The notes below the pieces were generated by a model. That model was not told where the DNA came from and made no database searches. It saw only the letters and a list, made by a program, of their open reading frames with translations. From Endobugula sp965214375 (GTDB taxonomy: Bacteria; Pseudomonadota; Gammaproteobacteria; Pseudomonadales; Cellvibrionaceae): a DNA stretch of 64,000 nucleotides. Numbering within the stretch: position 1 is the first letter of the stretch; each line of letters opens with the position of its first letter. Positions 1-8,334 of the stretch are shown here, piece by piece. The translations under genes and the position numbers were made by a program. Where the stretch lies: the NCBI GenBank assembly GCA_965214375.1, contig OZ243947.1, forward strand, positions 2,294,001-2,358,000. Direction: 5' to 3'.

Positions 1-56
1 TAGATTCCGGGTTTGATCAGTTTTAATTAGGCTGTTGCAATAGAGTCTCTGAAAAA

Positions 57-83
57 GGGGGTGGCTTGGCCAGCCCCTTTTTT
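57..83 (+). terminator. Rho-independent terminator of an upstream gene
   Basis: A G-rich arm at 58-65 pairs with a C-rich arm at 69-77, with one bulged G at 73 and a 3-nt loop, followed directly by a run of T at 78-83. It ends a transcript that enters the window from the left and isolates glyA from it. Confidence 0.75.
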
Positions 84-232
84 GTGGGTAACGGATTAAT
101 CAGTGGGTTTTATCTACTTTATCGTGTAAAATAGTGCCTTTTTTATGGGTGGTCGTTTTCTCCTTCGCGTACATCCCAAGCATGTGTTAACCACGTTTTA
201 CATCCTCTTGAATCACAGGTATTAATACTCCT

Positions 233-1495
233 ATGTTTGATAAATCACAGACTATTGAAAACTTTGACCCTGAATTATGGGCGTCTATTCAATCTGAAGA
301 GCGCCGTCAGGAAGAGCATATTGAACTGATTGCCTCAGAAAACTACACCAGCCCAATGGTGATGGTGGCGCAAGGCACCAAACTGACCAACAAGTATGCA
401 GAGGGTTACCCCGGCAAGCGTTACTACGGTGGCTGTGAATATGTTGATCAGGCTGAAGCATTGGCGATTGAGCGTGCCAAAGCCTTGTTCGGTGCGGACT
501 ATGCTAATGTGCAGCCACATTCCGGTTCTCAAGCCAACGCGGCGGTGTTTCAAGCCTTATGTGCTCCAGGTGATACCATTTTAGGTTTTAGCTTGGCGCA
601 TGGCGGCCATTTAACACATGGTGCGTCTGTGAATTTTTCGGGCAAAACCTATAACGCCGTTCAATATGGATTGAACGCTGAAACGGGCGAAGTCGATTAT
701 GATGAGGTTGAGCGCTTGGCACTTGAGCATAAGCCCAGAATGATTATCGCCGGATTTTCTGCGTACTCTCAAATTATGGATTGGCAGCGTTTTCGTGATA
801 TTGCTGACAAAGTGGGCGCTTACTTACTGGTAGATATGGCGCATGTGGCTGGTCTGGTCGCTGCGGGTGTTTATCCCAGCCCGGTGGGTATTGCCGATGT
901 GACCACCTCGACAACGCACAAAACCTTACGTGGACCTCGTGGCGGTATTATTCTTGCCAAGGCGAATGAAGAGATTGAGAAAAAGTTAAACTCTGCCGTA
1001 TTTCCTGGTGGTCAGGGTGGCCCCTTAATGCAGGTGATTGCTGCAAAAGCGGTGAGCTTTAAAGAAGCCATGAGTGATGACTTTAAAACCTACCAGCAAC
1101 AGGTGGTTGTTAATGCAAAGGCGATGGCCAAAACCTTTATTGAGCGCGGTTTGAAAATTGTCTCCAATGGCACTGAGAATCATTTGATGCTGGTTGATCT
1201 GATCGGTAAAGAATACTCGGGTAAAGATGCTGATGCCGCACTGGGTGCAGCCAATATTACCGTGAATAAAAACTCGGTACCGAATGACCCGCGTTCACCG
1301 TTTGTGACCTCCGGTTTGCGTGTGGGTACACCAGCCATTACGACGCGTGGTTTCGGTGAAGATGAAAGTATCGAACTGGCTCATTGGATGTGTGATGTGT
1401 TGGAATCACTGGAAAATGGCAACTCCGAGCAAGTGATCGCGGAAGTGAAAGAGAAGGTGTTGGCTGTTTGCCACAAATACCCTGTTTACGGTTAA
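233..1495 (+). CDS. glyA: Serine hydroxymethyltransferase
   Basis: This 420-residue PLP enzyme interconverts serine and glycine and loads tetrahydrofolate with a one-carbon unit in the cytosol. It is full length for bacterial GlyA. The PLP-binding lysine is Lys230 in the motif TTHKTLRGPRGG, and the N-terminal motif ELIASENYTS is typical. It is followed after 18 nt by nrdR, and the glyA-nrdR-ribD order is common in gammaproteobacteria. The sequence upstream shows no clear Shine-Dalgarno and no glycine riboswitch. Identity is secure from the continuous family signature. Confidence 0.97.
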   Translation: MFDKSQTIENFDPELWASIQSEERRQEEHIELIASENYTSPMVMVAQGTKLTNKYAEGYPGKRYYGGCEYVDQAEALAIERAKALFGADYANVQPHSGSQANAAVFQALCAPGDTILGFSLAHGGHLTHGASVNFSGKTYNAVQYGLNAETGEVDYDEVERLALEHKPRMIIAGFSAYSQIMDWQRFRDIADKVGAYLLVDMAHVAGLVAAGVYPSPVGIADVTTSTTHKTLRGPRGGIILAKANEEIEKKLNSAVFPGGQGGPLMQVIAAKAVSFKEAMSDDFKTYQQQVVVNAKAMAKTFIERGLKIVSNGTENHLMLVDLIGKEYSGKDADAALGAANITVNKNSVPNDPRSPFVTSGLRVGTPAITTRGFGEDESIELAHWMCDVLESLENGNSEQVIAEVKEKVLAVCHKYPVYG

Positions 1496-1513
1496 CAACT
1501 CGCTGGAAAATAC

Positions 1514-1978
1514 ATGCATTGCCCTTTTTGTACTGCAGACGATACCAAAGTCATTGACTCACGTCTGGTTGCCGATGGTGATCAGATTCGCCGCCGTCGT
1601 GAGTGTTTGTCGTGCAAAGAGCGCTTTACCACTTATGAGATGGCAGAACTCTTGATGCCTCGAGTCGTTAAACAGGATAACTCTCGTGAGCCTTTTGATG
1701 AGGCTAAGTTGCGTGCAGGTTTACTGCGTGCACTTGAAAAACGCCCCGTCAGTTCTGAAGCGATAGAATCTTCCATTAACCAGATTAAACATTATTTGCA
1801 AAGTACGGGTGAGCGTGAAATAGCGGCATTAGTCATTGGCGAAAAAGTGATGGAGCAGTTGCGTCAGTTGGACGAAGTCGCCTATGTGCGTTTTGCTTCG
1901 GTGTATCGTCGTTTCACCGACATTAACGAATTTCGTGAAGAATTAGATCGCTTGGAAAGCAAGCCATCAAAACAGTGA
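1514..1978 (+). CDS. nrdR: Transcriptional repressor NrdR
   Basis: NrdR is the ATP/dATP-sensing repressor of ribonucleotide reductase genes. The 154-residue protein has the usual N-terminal zinc ribbon (Cys3, Cys6, Cys31, Cys34) followed by an ATP-cone domain from about residue 46 to 136. Length matches the family (about 150). Its stop overlaps the GTG start of ribD by 4 nt, so the two are probably translationally coupled. No NrdR box was identified in this window. Confidence 0.96.
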   Translation: MHCPFCTADDTKVIDSRLVADGDQIRRRRECLSCKERFTTYEMAELLMPRVVKQDNSREPFDEAKLRAGLLRALEKRPVSSEAIESSINQIKHYLQSTGEREIAALVIGEKVMEQLRQLDEVAYVRFASVYRRFTDINEFREELDRLESKPSKQ

Positions 1979-3135
1979 CTTTTTCTGCTGCTGATCATCA
2001 GTATATGTCTCGTGCGCTGCAACTGGCGGAGCAAGGTCGTTATACCACCCGGCCTAATCCCAGAGTGGGGTGCGTTATCGTTTCTGCTGCTGGTGAGATG
2101 ATGGCTGAAGGCTCGCATTACCGTGCGGGCGAGCCCCATGCCGAAATCAATGCTTTGCAAATGGCAGAAAATAAGAGGCAGTCGGTTGTTGGTGCTACGG
2201 TGTATGTCACGTTGGAGCCCTGTTCGCATCAAGGTAGAACGGGCTCATGTGCTGTTGCTCTGATGGAAGCTAATATTGGTCGTATGGTTTATGCTGTGGA
2301 GGATCCGAATCCGCAAGTCTCAGGAGCGGGTTTGGCCTTGTTGCGTGAGGCAGGTGTTACGGTTGATGGCCCCTTGTTACAAGAGCAGGCGCACAACATC
2401 AATCGCGGCTTTATTAAACGCATGCAACAGCAGCGGCCATGGGTGACTTGTAAGTTGGCCGCCAGTCTGGATGGTCGTACGGCCATGGAAAATGGCGATA
2501 GCCAGTGGATTACGGGTAGTGCCGCCAGAGGTGATGTGCAGCGTTTGCGAGCACAAAGTTGTGCGGTCATCACTGGTATTGGTTCTATCCGGCAGGACAA
2601 TAGTCGTTTAAACCTTCGTGCAGAAGTGCTCGATTTGCCGAATAAGAGTGATGTGGTTGCATTACTACCGTGGCGAGTCGTGTTGGATACTGACTTAACG
2701 ATTTCGTCTGGGGCGGCAGTTTTTGCGTCGCCGGGTACCGTTATTCTCTTTGCGGCAGAGCATGCTGCTAATGAAGAACTTGAAGGCCTATTGTCAGAAC
2801 AGCAAGCGTCAGTCATTATTGAGCGTGTTGCAACATCGAGTTGCGGATTAAATCTTGATGAAGTGTTACAGGTATTGGCAAAAAAATATGAGTGCAATGA
2901 AGTGCTGCTCGAAGCCGGAGCAACGCTTGCAGGTAGTTTTTTGCAAGTAGGTTTGCTCGATGAAGTCGTACTTTATCAAGCGCCGGTATTAATGGGTAGC
3001 GCTGCTCGGCCATTATTTGCATTGCCATTACACACAATGACCGAAAAGAGACCTCTTGTTGTTAAGGATATTCGTCAGATAGGCGATGATATTCGTATAA
3101 CATTTAAGGTTGCCTCTAAAAATGCACTTTTTTAG
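1975..3135 (+). CDS. ribD: Bifunctional diaminohydroxyphosphoribosylaminopyrimidine deaminase / reductase
   Basis: RibD carries out the second and third steps of riboflavin synthesis from GTP. The N-terminal deaminase domain (about 1-145) shows the zinc-binding HAE at residues 55-57 and the PCSHQGRTGSC motif with Cys83 and Cys92. The C-terminal part is the NADPH-dependent reductase, containing ASLDGRTA. It starts at GTG 1975, overlapping nrdR by 4 nt. At 386 residues it is slightly longer than E. coli RibD. It is followed by a 163-nt gap before ribE. Confidence 0.95.
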   Translation: MTFSAADHQYMSRALQLAEQGRYTTRPNPRVGCVIVSAAGEMMAEGSHYRAGEPHAEINALQMAENKRQSVVGATVYVTLEPCSHQGRTGSCAVALMEANIGRMVYAVEDPNPQVSGAGLALLREAGVTVDGPLLQEQAHNINRGFIKRMQQQRPWVTCKLAASLDGRTAMENGDSQWITGSAARGDVQRLRAQSCAVITGIGSIRQDNSRLNLRAEVLDLPNKSDVVALLPWRVVLDTDLTISSGAAVFASPGTVILFAAEHAANEELEGLLSEQQASVIIERVATSSCGLNLDEVLQVLAKKYECNEVLLEAGATLAGSFLQVGLLDEVVLYQAPVLMGSAARPLFALPLHTMTEKRPLVVKDIRQIGDDIRITFKVASKNALF

Positions 3136-3298
3136 TGATATCGGCGTCAGCTCCGTACTCGAATCCTCATTTACTTCGTGTAAACTGCGGTTCTGTGTGC
3201 GGTGCTTTCTGGCTCTCACGAAAAAATTACTATTTTTAGAGGCACCCTTCGTTAAATTTTGCGTTGAGTAAGTATCAACTTTATTGTGAAAGGTGATT
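3136..3298. other. ribD-ribE intergenic segment with a repeat-like hairpin sequence
   Basis: No gene is supported here. The stretch from about 3145 to 3247 has the look of a dispersed intergenic repeat, with a small stem-loop TTTAC (3170-3174) / GTAAA (3180-3184) and a final AT-rich part, but only one copy is visible in this window. I do not see an FMN riboswitch in it. The 3' end carries the ribE ribosome-binding site (AAAGG, 3289-3293). Confidence 0.35.
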
Positions 3299-3913
3299 AT
3301 GTTTACAGGAATTATTGAATCTCTCGGTAAGATTAATGCTATTGAGCCCCTTGAAGGGGATGTGCGTTTGACCGTTGATACAGGGAATTTACCCATGGGT
3401 GAAGTACAGCTGGGTGACTCCATCTCGACCAATGGCGTGTGTTTAACCGTGATAGAAAAAACGGATAACAGCTATTGTGCCGATGTGTCTGTTGAATCGC
3501 TGGATTTAACGACAATTCGCCACTGGCAAGCAGGTACACCTGTGAATCTGGAACGTGCGTTAACTCCCGAGAGCCGTTTGGGGGGGCACATCGTTAGTGG
3601 GCATGTTGATGGTATTGGTGAGGTTGTGAGTCGTCACCCCGATGCGCGTTCGGAACGTTTTGTGATGCGTGTCCCCAAAACAATGGCAAAATATATTGCT
3701 CACAAAGGATCGATTACAATCGATGGCACCAGCCTGACGGTCAATAGCGTTAACGGTTGTGAGTTTGATGTTAACATCGTGCCTCATACCTTGGAACATA
3801 CCGTAATGGATAGCTATCAACCGGGTACTCACATTAATCTGGAAGTTGATGTTATCGCGCGTTACCTTGAGCGTTTATTATTGGGTGATAAAGCGGCTGA
3901 GAGTAACAATTGA
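3299..3913 (+). CDS. ribE: Riboflavin synthase, alpha subunit
   Basis: The enzyme dismutates two molecules of 6,7-dimethyl-8-ribityllumazine to riboflavin. The 204-residue protein has the two tandem lumazine-binding domains of the family, begins with the conserved MFTGIIE and contains the repeat signatures GVCLTV and GTSLTVN. I chose ATG 3299 over the in-frame GTG at 3293 because that GTG overlaps the AAAGG ribosome-binding site and because MFTGIIE is the conserved start. It belongs to the rib cluster with ribD, ribBX and ribH. Confidence 0.95.
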   Translation: MFTGIIESLGKINAIEPLEGDVRLTVDTGNLPMGEVQLGDSISTNGVCLTVIEKTDNSYCADVSVESLDLTTIRHWQAGTPVNLERALTPESRLGGHIVSGHVDGIGEVVSRHPDARSERFVMRVPKTMAKYIAHKGSITIDGTSLTVNSVNGCEFDVNIVPHTLEHTVMDSYQPGTHINLEVDVIARYLERLLLGDKAAESNN

Positions 3914-3943
3914 TTGTGAGTTATTAGGGCGTCGCAGGGATTA

Positions 3944-4009
3944 CTATTGCAAACCGTTGGAGGCACGGATGCCGGAAGCGAGCTACAGGGATGTATTTAT
4001 GCGTGTTTG
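3944..4009. repeat. 66-bp dispersed repeat, copy 1
   Basis: This stretch matches 54599-54664 with four mismatches over 66 bp and no gaps. The shared core includes AAACCGTTGGAGGCA and GAGCTACAGGGATGT. Both copies are intergenic and in the same orientation. This copy lies between ribE and ribBX. It does not fold like an FMN riboswitch. Function unknown. Confidence 0.8.
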
Positions 4010-4062
4010 CCATAGTGATCTCTGCGGCGGCATGAAAAACATAAATAAAAGCTATGCATAAT

Positions 4063-5175
4063 ATGCAATTAAATACTGTTGAAGAGTTAATCGAAGATAT
4101 TCGCCTTGGCAAGATGGTCATTTTAATGGATGACGAAGATCGCGAAAATGAAGGTGATTTAGTCATGGCTGCCGAGCAGGTGCGCCCGGAAGATATTAAT
4201 TTTATGGCGACGCATGCGCGTGGTCTGGTGTGTCTGACACTCACAGAAGAGCGTTGTCGAAAATTAAATTTACCGTTAATGGTGCATGATAATCGTGCCC
4301 AGCATTCCACAAACTTCACCTTGTCCATCGAATCCGCTGAGGGTGTTACTACGGGTATTTCTGCTGCTGATCGCGCCAAAACCATTCGTGCGGCGGTGGC
4401 GCGTAATGCGGATGATCGCAGTATTGTACAACCGGGACATATCTTTCCGTTGATGGCTCAGCCTGGTGGAGTTCTCAGTCGTGCAGGTCATACCGAAGCG
4501 GGCTGTGATCTAGCCGGGATCGCAGGTTATGAACCGGCAGCAGCGATTGTCGAAATTATGAATGAAGATGGTACTATGGCGCGTCGTGGTGATCTCGAAA
4601 ATTTTGCCAAGGAGCACAATTTAAAAATTGGCACTATTGCCGATTTAATCCATTACCGTTCAGTAACAGAAAAAACCGTGGAGTGTATTAATCGTCGTAA
4701 GGTAACAACACGTCACGGTGATTTTTCATTGTATACCTATCGTGACACCGTGCTAGGTGATGTACATTTTGCGTTAACCAAAGGCAGTGTTGCCAGTGAT
4801 GAACCTGTTTTAGTGCGTGTGCATTTGTTGGATACAGCGCGTGATTTACTGGCGATTGAAAAAGATAATGCTGATTTTAAATCATGGACATTTAATGATG
4901 CGGTCGCTCTGGTCGAAAAAGAGGAGCGGGGTGTTGTTGTGCTCATGTGTTATGAAGAAACCAGTGGCGATATTGAACATCGTATTGAAACCATGCTGTC
5001 AGGTACTAAGCCAGCAGTCTCTCAGGATACTGCGTATCGACAAGTGGGTACAGGGGCACAAATTTTGTGTGATCTGGGAGTGCAAAAAATGCGTTTGATG
5101 TCGGCACCGTTAAGGTTTTCGGCTTTGTCCGGTTTTGGCCTTGAAGTGGTTGATGTAATTTCTAGTCCTGAATAG
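4063..5175 (+). CDS. ribB: 3,4-dihydroxy-2-butanone-4-phosphate synthase with a degenerate GTP cyclohydrolase II domain (RibBX type)
   Basis: The N-terminal half (about 1-205) is a normal DHBP synthase with the DDEDRENEGD motif and GHTEAGCDLA, making the four-carbon unit of riboflavin from ribulose 5-phosphate. The C-terminal half is related to GTP cyclohydrolase II but lacks the zinc cysteines: where active enzymes have a CxxGD...CDC arrangement, this one has VHLLDTARDLLAIEK. That is the RibBX pattern known in Shewanella and Pseudomonas, in which a separate RibA is needed. Length is about 370 residues. An alternative ATG at 4054 is in frame; neither start has a good ribosome-binding site. 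Confidence 0.9.
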   Translation: MQLNTVEELIEDIRLGKMVILMDDEDRENEGDLVMAAEQVRPEDINFMATHARGLVCLTLTEERCRKLNLPLMVHDNRAQHSTNFTLSIESAEGVTTGISAADRAKTIRAAVARNADDRSIVQPGHIFPLMAQPGGVLSRAGHTEAGCDLAGIAGYEPAAAIVEIMNEDGTMARRGDLENFAKEHNLKIGTIADLIHYRSVTEKTVECINRRKVTTRHGDFSLYTYRDTVLGDVHFALTKGSVASDEPVLVRVHLLDTARDLLAIEKDNADFKSWTFNDAVALVEKEERGVVVLMCYEETSGDIEHRIETMLSGTKPAVSQDTAYRQVGTGAQILCDLGVQKMRLMSAPLRFSALSGFGLEVVDVISSPE

Positions 5176-5198
5176 TAGATAGAATATAGGTGGCGAAT

Positions 5199-5678
5199 AT
5201 GGCCGGATTTTTACCTAAGCCAGTTGATCAATTTCATAAAATACCCCATGCGCGTGTTGCCATTATTTCGGCAATGTGGCATCCGCAGTATGTAGGAGCC
5301 ATGGTTGATCGTGCTGTCGAGGGGTTAATGGCTGCGGATGTTAAAGCCGATAATATCCGCACACATATTTTACCGGGTTCGTTGGAGTTGCCTTATGCTG
5401 CGCGTTGTCTTTTTGAAAGCGATGAGTCACTTGATGCGGTGATTGCGTTTGGTGTGGTGCTGAAAGGTGATACCACACATGATGATAGTGTCTTGCAAAA
5501 TGTAGTTGATGGTTTTGGGCGTGTAAGTGAGCGTTTTCATAAGCCGATTATCAATGAAGTGATTGGCGTATCTTCGCTTGAAGATGCACAAAAACGCGCA
5601 GATGATTCTACGGCCAATAAGGGTGTCGAAGCCGTTTTTGCATTAACCGAATTGCTGCATTGGAAAGCGAGTTTGTAA
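5199..5678 (+). CDS. ribH: 6,7-dimethyl-8-ribityllumazine synthase (divergent type)
   Basis: Lumazine synthase condenses the pyrimidine from RibD with the four-carbon unit from RibB. The 159-residue protein keeps the fold motifs LPGSLELPYAA and ANKGVEA. The active-site loop reads GVVLKGDTTHDDSV, whereas the standard enzyme has a GGTxHFEYV-like loop, so it belongs to a divergent (RibH2-like) branch; the catalytic His is retained. The start is placed at ATG 5199 because AGGTGG at 5188-5193 is correctly spaced; the GTG at 5190 overlaps it. It lies between ribBX and nusB. Confidence 0.88.
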   Translation: MAGFLPKPVDQFHKIPHARVAIISAMWHPQYVGAMVDRAVEGLMAADVKADNIRTHILPGSLELPYAARCLFESDESLDAVIAFGVVLKGDTTHDDSVLQNVVDGFGRVSERFHKPIINEVIGVSSLEDAQKRADDSTANKGVEAVFALTELLHWKASL

Positions 5679-5728
5679 AAACATCCCAGTGTGAAAAATA
5701 AATTTAATCATTTAGTAAAAGTATAATC

Positions 5729-6169
5729 ATGAAAGTATCTCCGGCAACACGTCGCAAAGCCAGACATTTTGGTATGCAGGCACTCTATCAATGGCAAATG
5801 ACGGGCGCTTCCCTTAATGAAATAGAAGCAGAATTTCGCACCGATAATGATATGACTCATACTGATACCGAGTATTTTCATGAGTTGGTGCATGAGGTGC
5901 CGGCTAAAGCTACCGAGCTGGATAATACTTATGCGCCATACCTCGAAGGTCGTGATCTTGACGAAGTTGATGCGATTACTAAGGCACTATTGCGACTCGC
6001 GTCATATGAATTTTTGTATCGAATGGATGTTCCGTATAAAGTCGTGATTAATGAGGCGGTATCTCTGGCGAAAAAATTTGGTGCCACCGATAGTTATCGA
6101 TTTATTAATGGCGTCTTGGATCAGGTTGCTTTAAAACAGCGCGCGCTTGAGATAAAAGCCGATAAATAA
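5729..6169 (+). CDS. nusB: Transcription antitermination factor NusB
   Basis: NusB binds boxA RNA together with S10 (NusE) and supports rRNA antitermination. The 146-residue protein has the family's Arg-rich N-terminus (ATRRKARHFGMQALYQWQM) and the C-terminal motif VVINEAVSLAKKFG...RFINGVLD. Length is slightly above the E. coli protein (139). It follows ribH, the usual ribH-nusB-thiL arrangement. Confidence 0.95.
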   Translation: MKVSPATRRKARHFGMQALYQWQMTGASLNEIEAEFRTDNDMTHTDTEYFHELVHEVPAKATELDNTYAPYLEGRDLDEVDAITKALLRLASYEFLYRMDVPYKVVINEAVSLAKKFGATDSYRFINGVLDQVALKQRALEIKADK

Positions 6170-6186
6170 ACGCATGGTTAACGACT

Positions 6187-7179
6187 ATGCCGCTCAATGA
6201 ATTTGAAATTATAAAGAACTGCTTTACACGGCAGTCCCGCCATTCCACCGTTGTGTGTGGTATCGGTGATGATTGTGCGATTGTCAGTCCTTCTGAAGGC
6301 AAGCAGTTGGTGATGTCAATGGATAGCTTGGTTGCGGGCACTCACTTCCCGAACGATGCGGCCCCCTACGATATTGCGACACGTGCGTTATGTACCAGCT
6401 TGAGTGATCTTGCGGCAATGGGGGCAAAGCCATTGTGGTTTACATTGGGTTTGACGATTCCCGAAGTGAATGACACCTGGTTGTCTGCATTTAGCGACGG
6501 GTTATTTACTATCGCCAGACGATATGATGTGGATTTAATTGGTGGCGATACCACACGAGGTCCTTTAACCGTTACCATACAAGTACATGGTGAAGTAGAT
6601 AGTGGTGCGGCATTAACGCGATCAGCGGCACAAGTTGGCGATAGCGTGTTTGTTACTGGTCCGCTCGGTGACGGAGCGGCCGCGTTATCTCTGATTCAAG
6701 GTGGCCGTTTTTCAGACCCGCTGCAGAAAGAGTACTTATGGCAGCGTTTTTATCAACCGTTACCCCAGATCGAAACGGGGTTGCACTTGTCTCGAGTGGC
6801 AAATGCAGCGATTGATATTTCTGATGGTTTATTGGCAGATGCGAGCCATATTGCCGTGGCTAGTCAGATTGTGTTGAAGCTGGATCTGGATGCTCTACCC
6901 ATGTCTGCAGCACTGATTGGCAATGAACAATATGATCGGGATCAATGTCTTGAATGGGCGTTAAGTGGTGGAGATGATTATCAGTTGCTGTTTACCGTTA
7001 GTCAGAACCGTATCTTTGACGTGACTCAATTATGTCAATCGGATAAATTGAATGCAATTGAGATTGGTTATGTGGCCGCGATTGAAAGTAAACCGGGGGT
7101 TGAGTGTTTGCGTGAAGGCCAAAAATGTGACGTGGCAGACATGACAAACCATAAAGGGTATCAGCATTTTGTCTCCTAG
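6187..7179 (+). CDS. thiL: Thiamine-monophosphate kinase
   Basis: ThiL phosphorylates thiamine monophosphate to the active cofactor thiamine diphosphate. The 330-residue protein shows the family's GIGDDCAIV near the N-terminus, a GGDTTRG loop, AIDISDGLLAD and SGGDDYQLLFT. The 3' end overlaps pgpA by 11 nt, which indicates a nusB-thiL-pgpA transcript with translational coupling. Confidence 0.95.
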   Translation: MPLNEFEIIKNCFTRQSRHSTVVCGIGDDCAIVSPSEGKQLVMSMDSLVAGTHFPNDAAPYDIATRALCTSLSDLAAMGAKPLWFTLGLTIPEVNDTWLSAFSDGLFTIARRYDVDLIGGDTTRGPLTVTIQVHGEVDSGAALTRSAAQVGDSVFVTGPLGDGAAALSLIQGGRFSDPLQKEYLWQRFYQPLPQIETGLHLSRVANAAIDISDGLLADASHIAVASQIVLKLDLDALPMSAALIGNEQYDRDQCLEWALSGGDDYQLLFTVSQNRIFDVTQLCQSDKLNAIEIGYVAAIESKPGVECLREGQKCDVADMTNHKGYQHFVS

Positions 7180-7651
7180 CTTATCGTGTTTTATAAAGCA
7201 TCCAGCCTATCTGTTGGCTCTGGGTTTTGGTAGTGGTCTATCGCCCAAGGCTCCGGGTACGGTGGGCACTCTGGCGGCGCTGCCGTTGTTTTTGGTATTG
7301 ATGTATTTGCCCTTTTGGTATTATGTTTCGCTGGTTGTTATTGCTTTTTTTGTTGGCATATATGTATGTGATATCACGGCCAAGTATTTACAAGTGCATG
7401 ATCATCCCGCCATTGTTTGGGATGAGTTTGTCGGGCTTTGGATTACTTTGCTGCCTTTGTTGGCAACAGATGTTTCATGGCTGAATGTGTTGTATGGTTT
7501 TATCTTATTCAGGGTATTTGATATTCTAAAGCCATGGCCGATTAATTGTCTTGATAAGCATGTTCATGGTGGTTTGGGAATTATGTTGGATGACGTGCTT
7601 GCAGGTGTTTTTGCGGGTATTTGTTTACTACTAATAATAACAGTGACCTAA
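7169..7651 (+). CDS. pgpA: Phosphatidylglycerophosphatase A
   Basis: PgpA dephosphorylates phosphatidylglycerol phosphate at the inner membrane. The 160-residue protein has the conserved GFGSGLSPKAPGTVGTL near the N-terminus, several membrane segments, and the acidic motifs VWDEFVGLW and MLDDVLAG. Translation appears to start at TTG 7169 inside the thiL end; AAAGGG at 7153-7158 lies 10 nt upstream. No better ATG exists before the conserved N-terminal motif. Confidence 0.92.
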   Translation: MSPSLSCFIKHPAYLLALGFGSGLSPKAPGTVGTLAALPLFLVLMYLPFWYYVSLVVIAFFVGIYVCDITAKYLQVHDHPAIVWDEFVGLWITLLPLLATDVSWLNVLYGFILFRVFDILKPWPINCLDKHVHGGLGIMLDDVLAGVFAGICLLLIITVT

Positions 7652-7665
7652 AGAGGTGTGCATGG

Positions 7666-8334
7666 ATGCGATCAACGATGATGAAAAATGTAATTGTATC
7701 CGGTGTATTGCTTTATTGTTTCTCAATGTTGGCAGTAGCAGATGCCATTGAGCTTAAAGGCGTTTTTTTACAAAAAGCGGCCGTGCTTGTTGTTAAATGT
7801 AAGCAGCGCGTGCTCAATCGTGGTGAAAGTAAAGACGGTGTGACCCTAGAAGAAGTGCACTCCGATCATGTTAAATTGCGTGTTGAGGGTGAGCTGCGAA
7901 CGGTTTTTATGTCGCGTCAGGCGGGAGCGGAGTATAAGCCATTAGCGCTCAAGAATGTGCGTATTCCTATCGGTGAAGGCGGCCACTATTGGGTTAATGG
8001 TTTGATTCATGACAAGCCGGTGAAGCTGGTTGTTGATACCGGGGCCACTCTGGTCGCAATGAATGTTGAAACTGCCACGTCTTTGGGTATCGATTATAAG
8101 AACGGTCAAAGAGCAAAAATGAATACGGCTAATGGCAGTTCGGAGGCGCGCGTAGTCAAGCTTAAAAGTATTCAGGTGGGCGATATCAAGCAATTCAATA
8201 TTGATGCTATTGTGGCATTAAATAATAGCTTGCCTTTTCTAGGTAATAGCTTTCTGAATAAAGTGGATATTACACAGAGAAATAGTGTCATGACACTCTC
8301 TTCGGGTTTATGTGGATTGTTTTTTTATTTGTAA
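7666..8334 (+). CDS. Retropepsin-like aspartic protease, clan AA (TIGR02281-like)
   Basis: A 222-residue secreted or periplasm-facing protein: a hydrophobic signal segment (VIVSGVLLYCFSMLAVA) precedes a single retropepsin-like domain containing the aspartyl active-site motif VVDTGATLVAMN in the second half. One active site per chain means it would work as a dimer, as in this family. ATG 7666 is preferred because AGAGGTG at 7651-7657 precedes it; the longer frame from 7621 lies inside pgpA. Its 3' end overlaps the convergent membrane protein gene by 27 nt. Substrate unknown. Confidence 0.8.
   Translation: MRSTMMKNVIVSGVLLYCFSMLAVADAIELKGVFLQKAAVLVVKCKQRVLNRGESKDGVTLEEVHSDHVKLRVEGELRTVFMSRQAGAEYKPLALKNVRIPIGEGGHYWVNGLIHDKPVKLVVDTGATLVAMNVETATSLGIDYKNGQRAKMNTANGSSEARVVKLKSIQVGDIKQFNIDAIVALNNSLPFLGNSFLNKVDITQRNSVMTLSSGLCGLFFYL

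Noticed and set aside
84..232. Glycine riboswitch or PurR box upstream of glyA
   Set aside because: No tandem glycine aptamer pattern and no PurR palindrome were readable; only weak promoter-like AT content.
3846..4061. Small ORF across the ribE-ribBX gap
   Set aside because: It overlaps ribE and the dispersed repeat and shows no protein-like composition; treated as a shadow frame.
3914..4062. Possible FMN riboswitch between ribE and ribBX
   Set aside because: The conserved FMN riboswitch core could not be matched; the segment is explained by the 66-bp repeat also found near tsaD.
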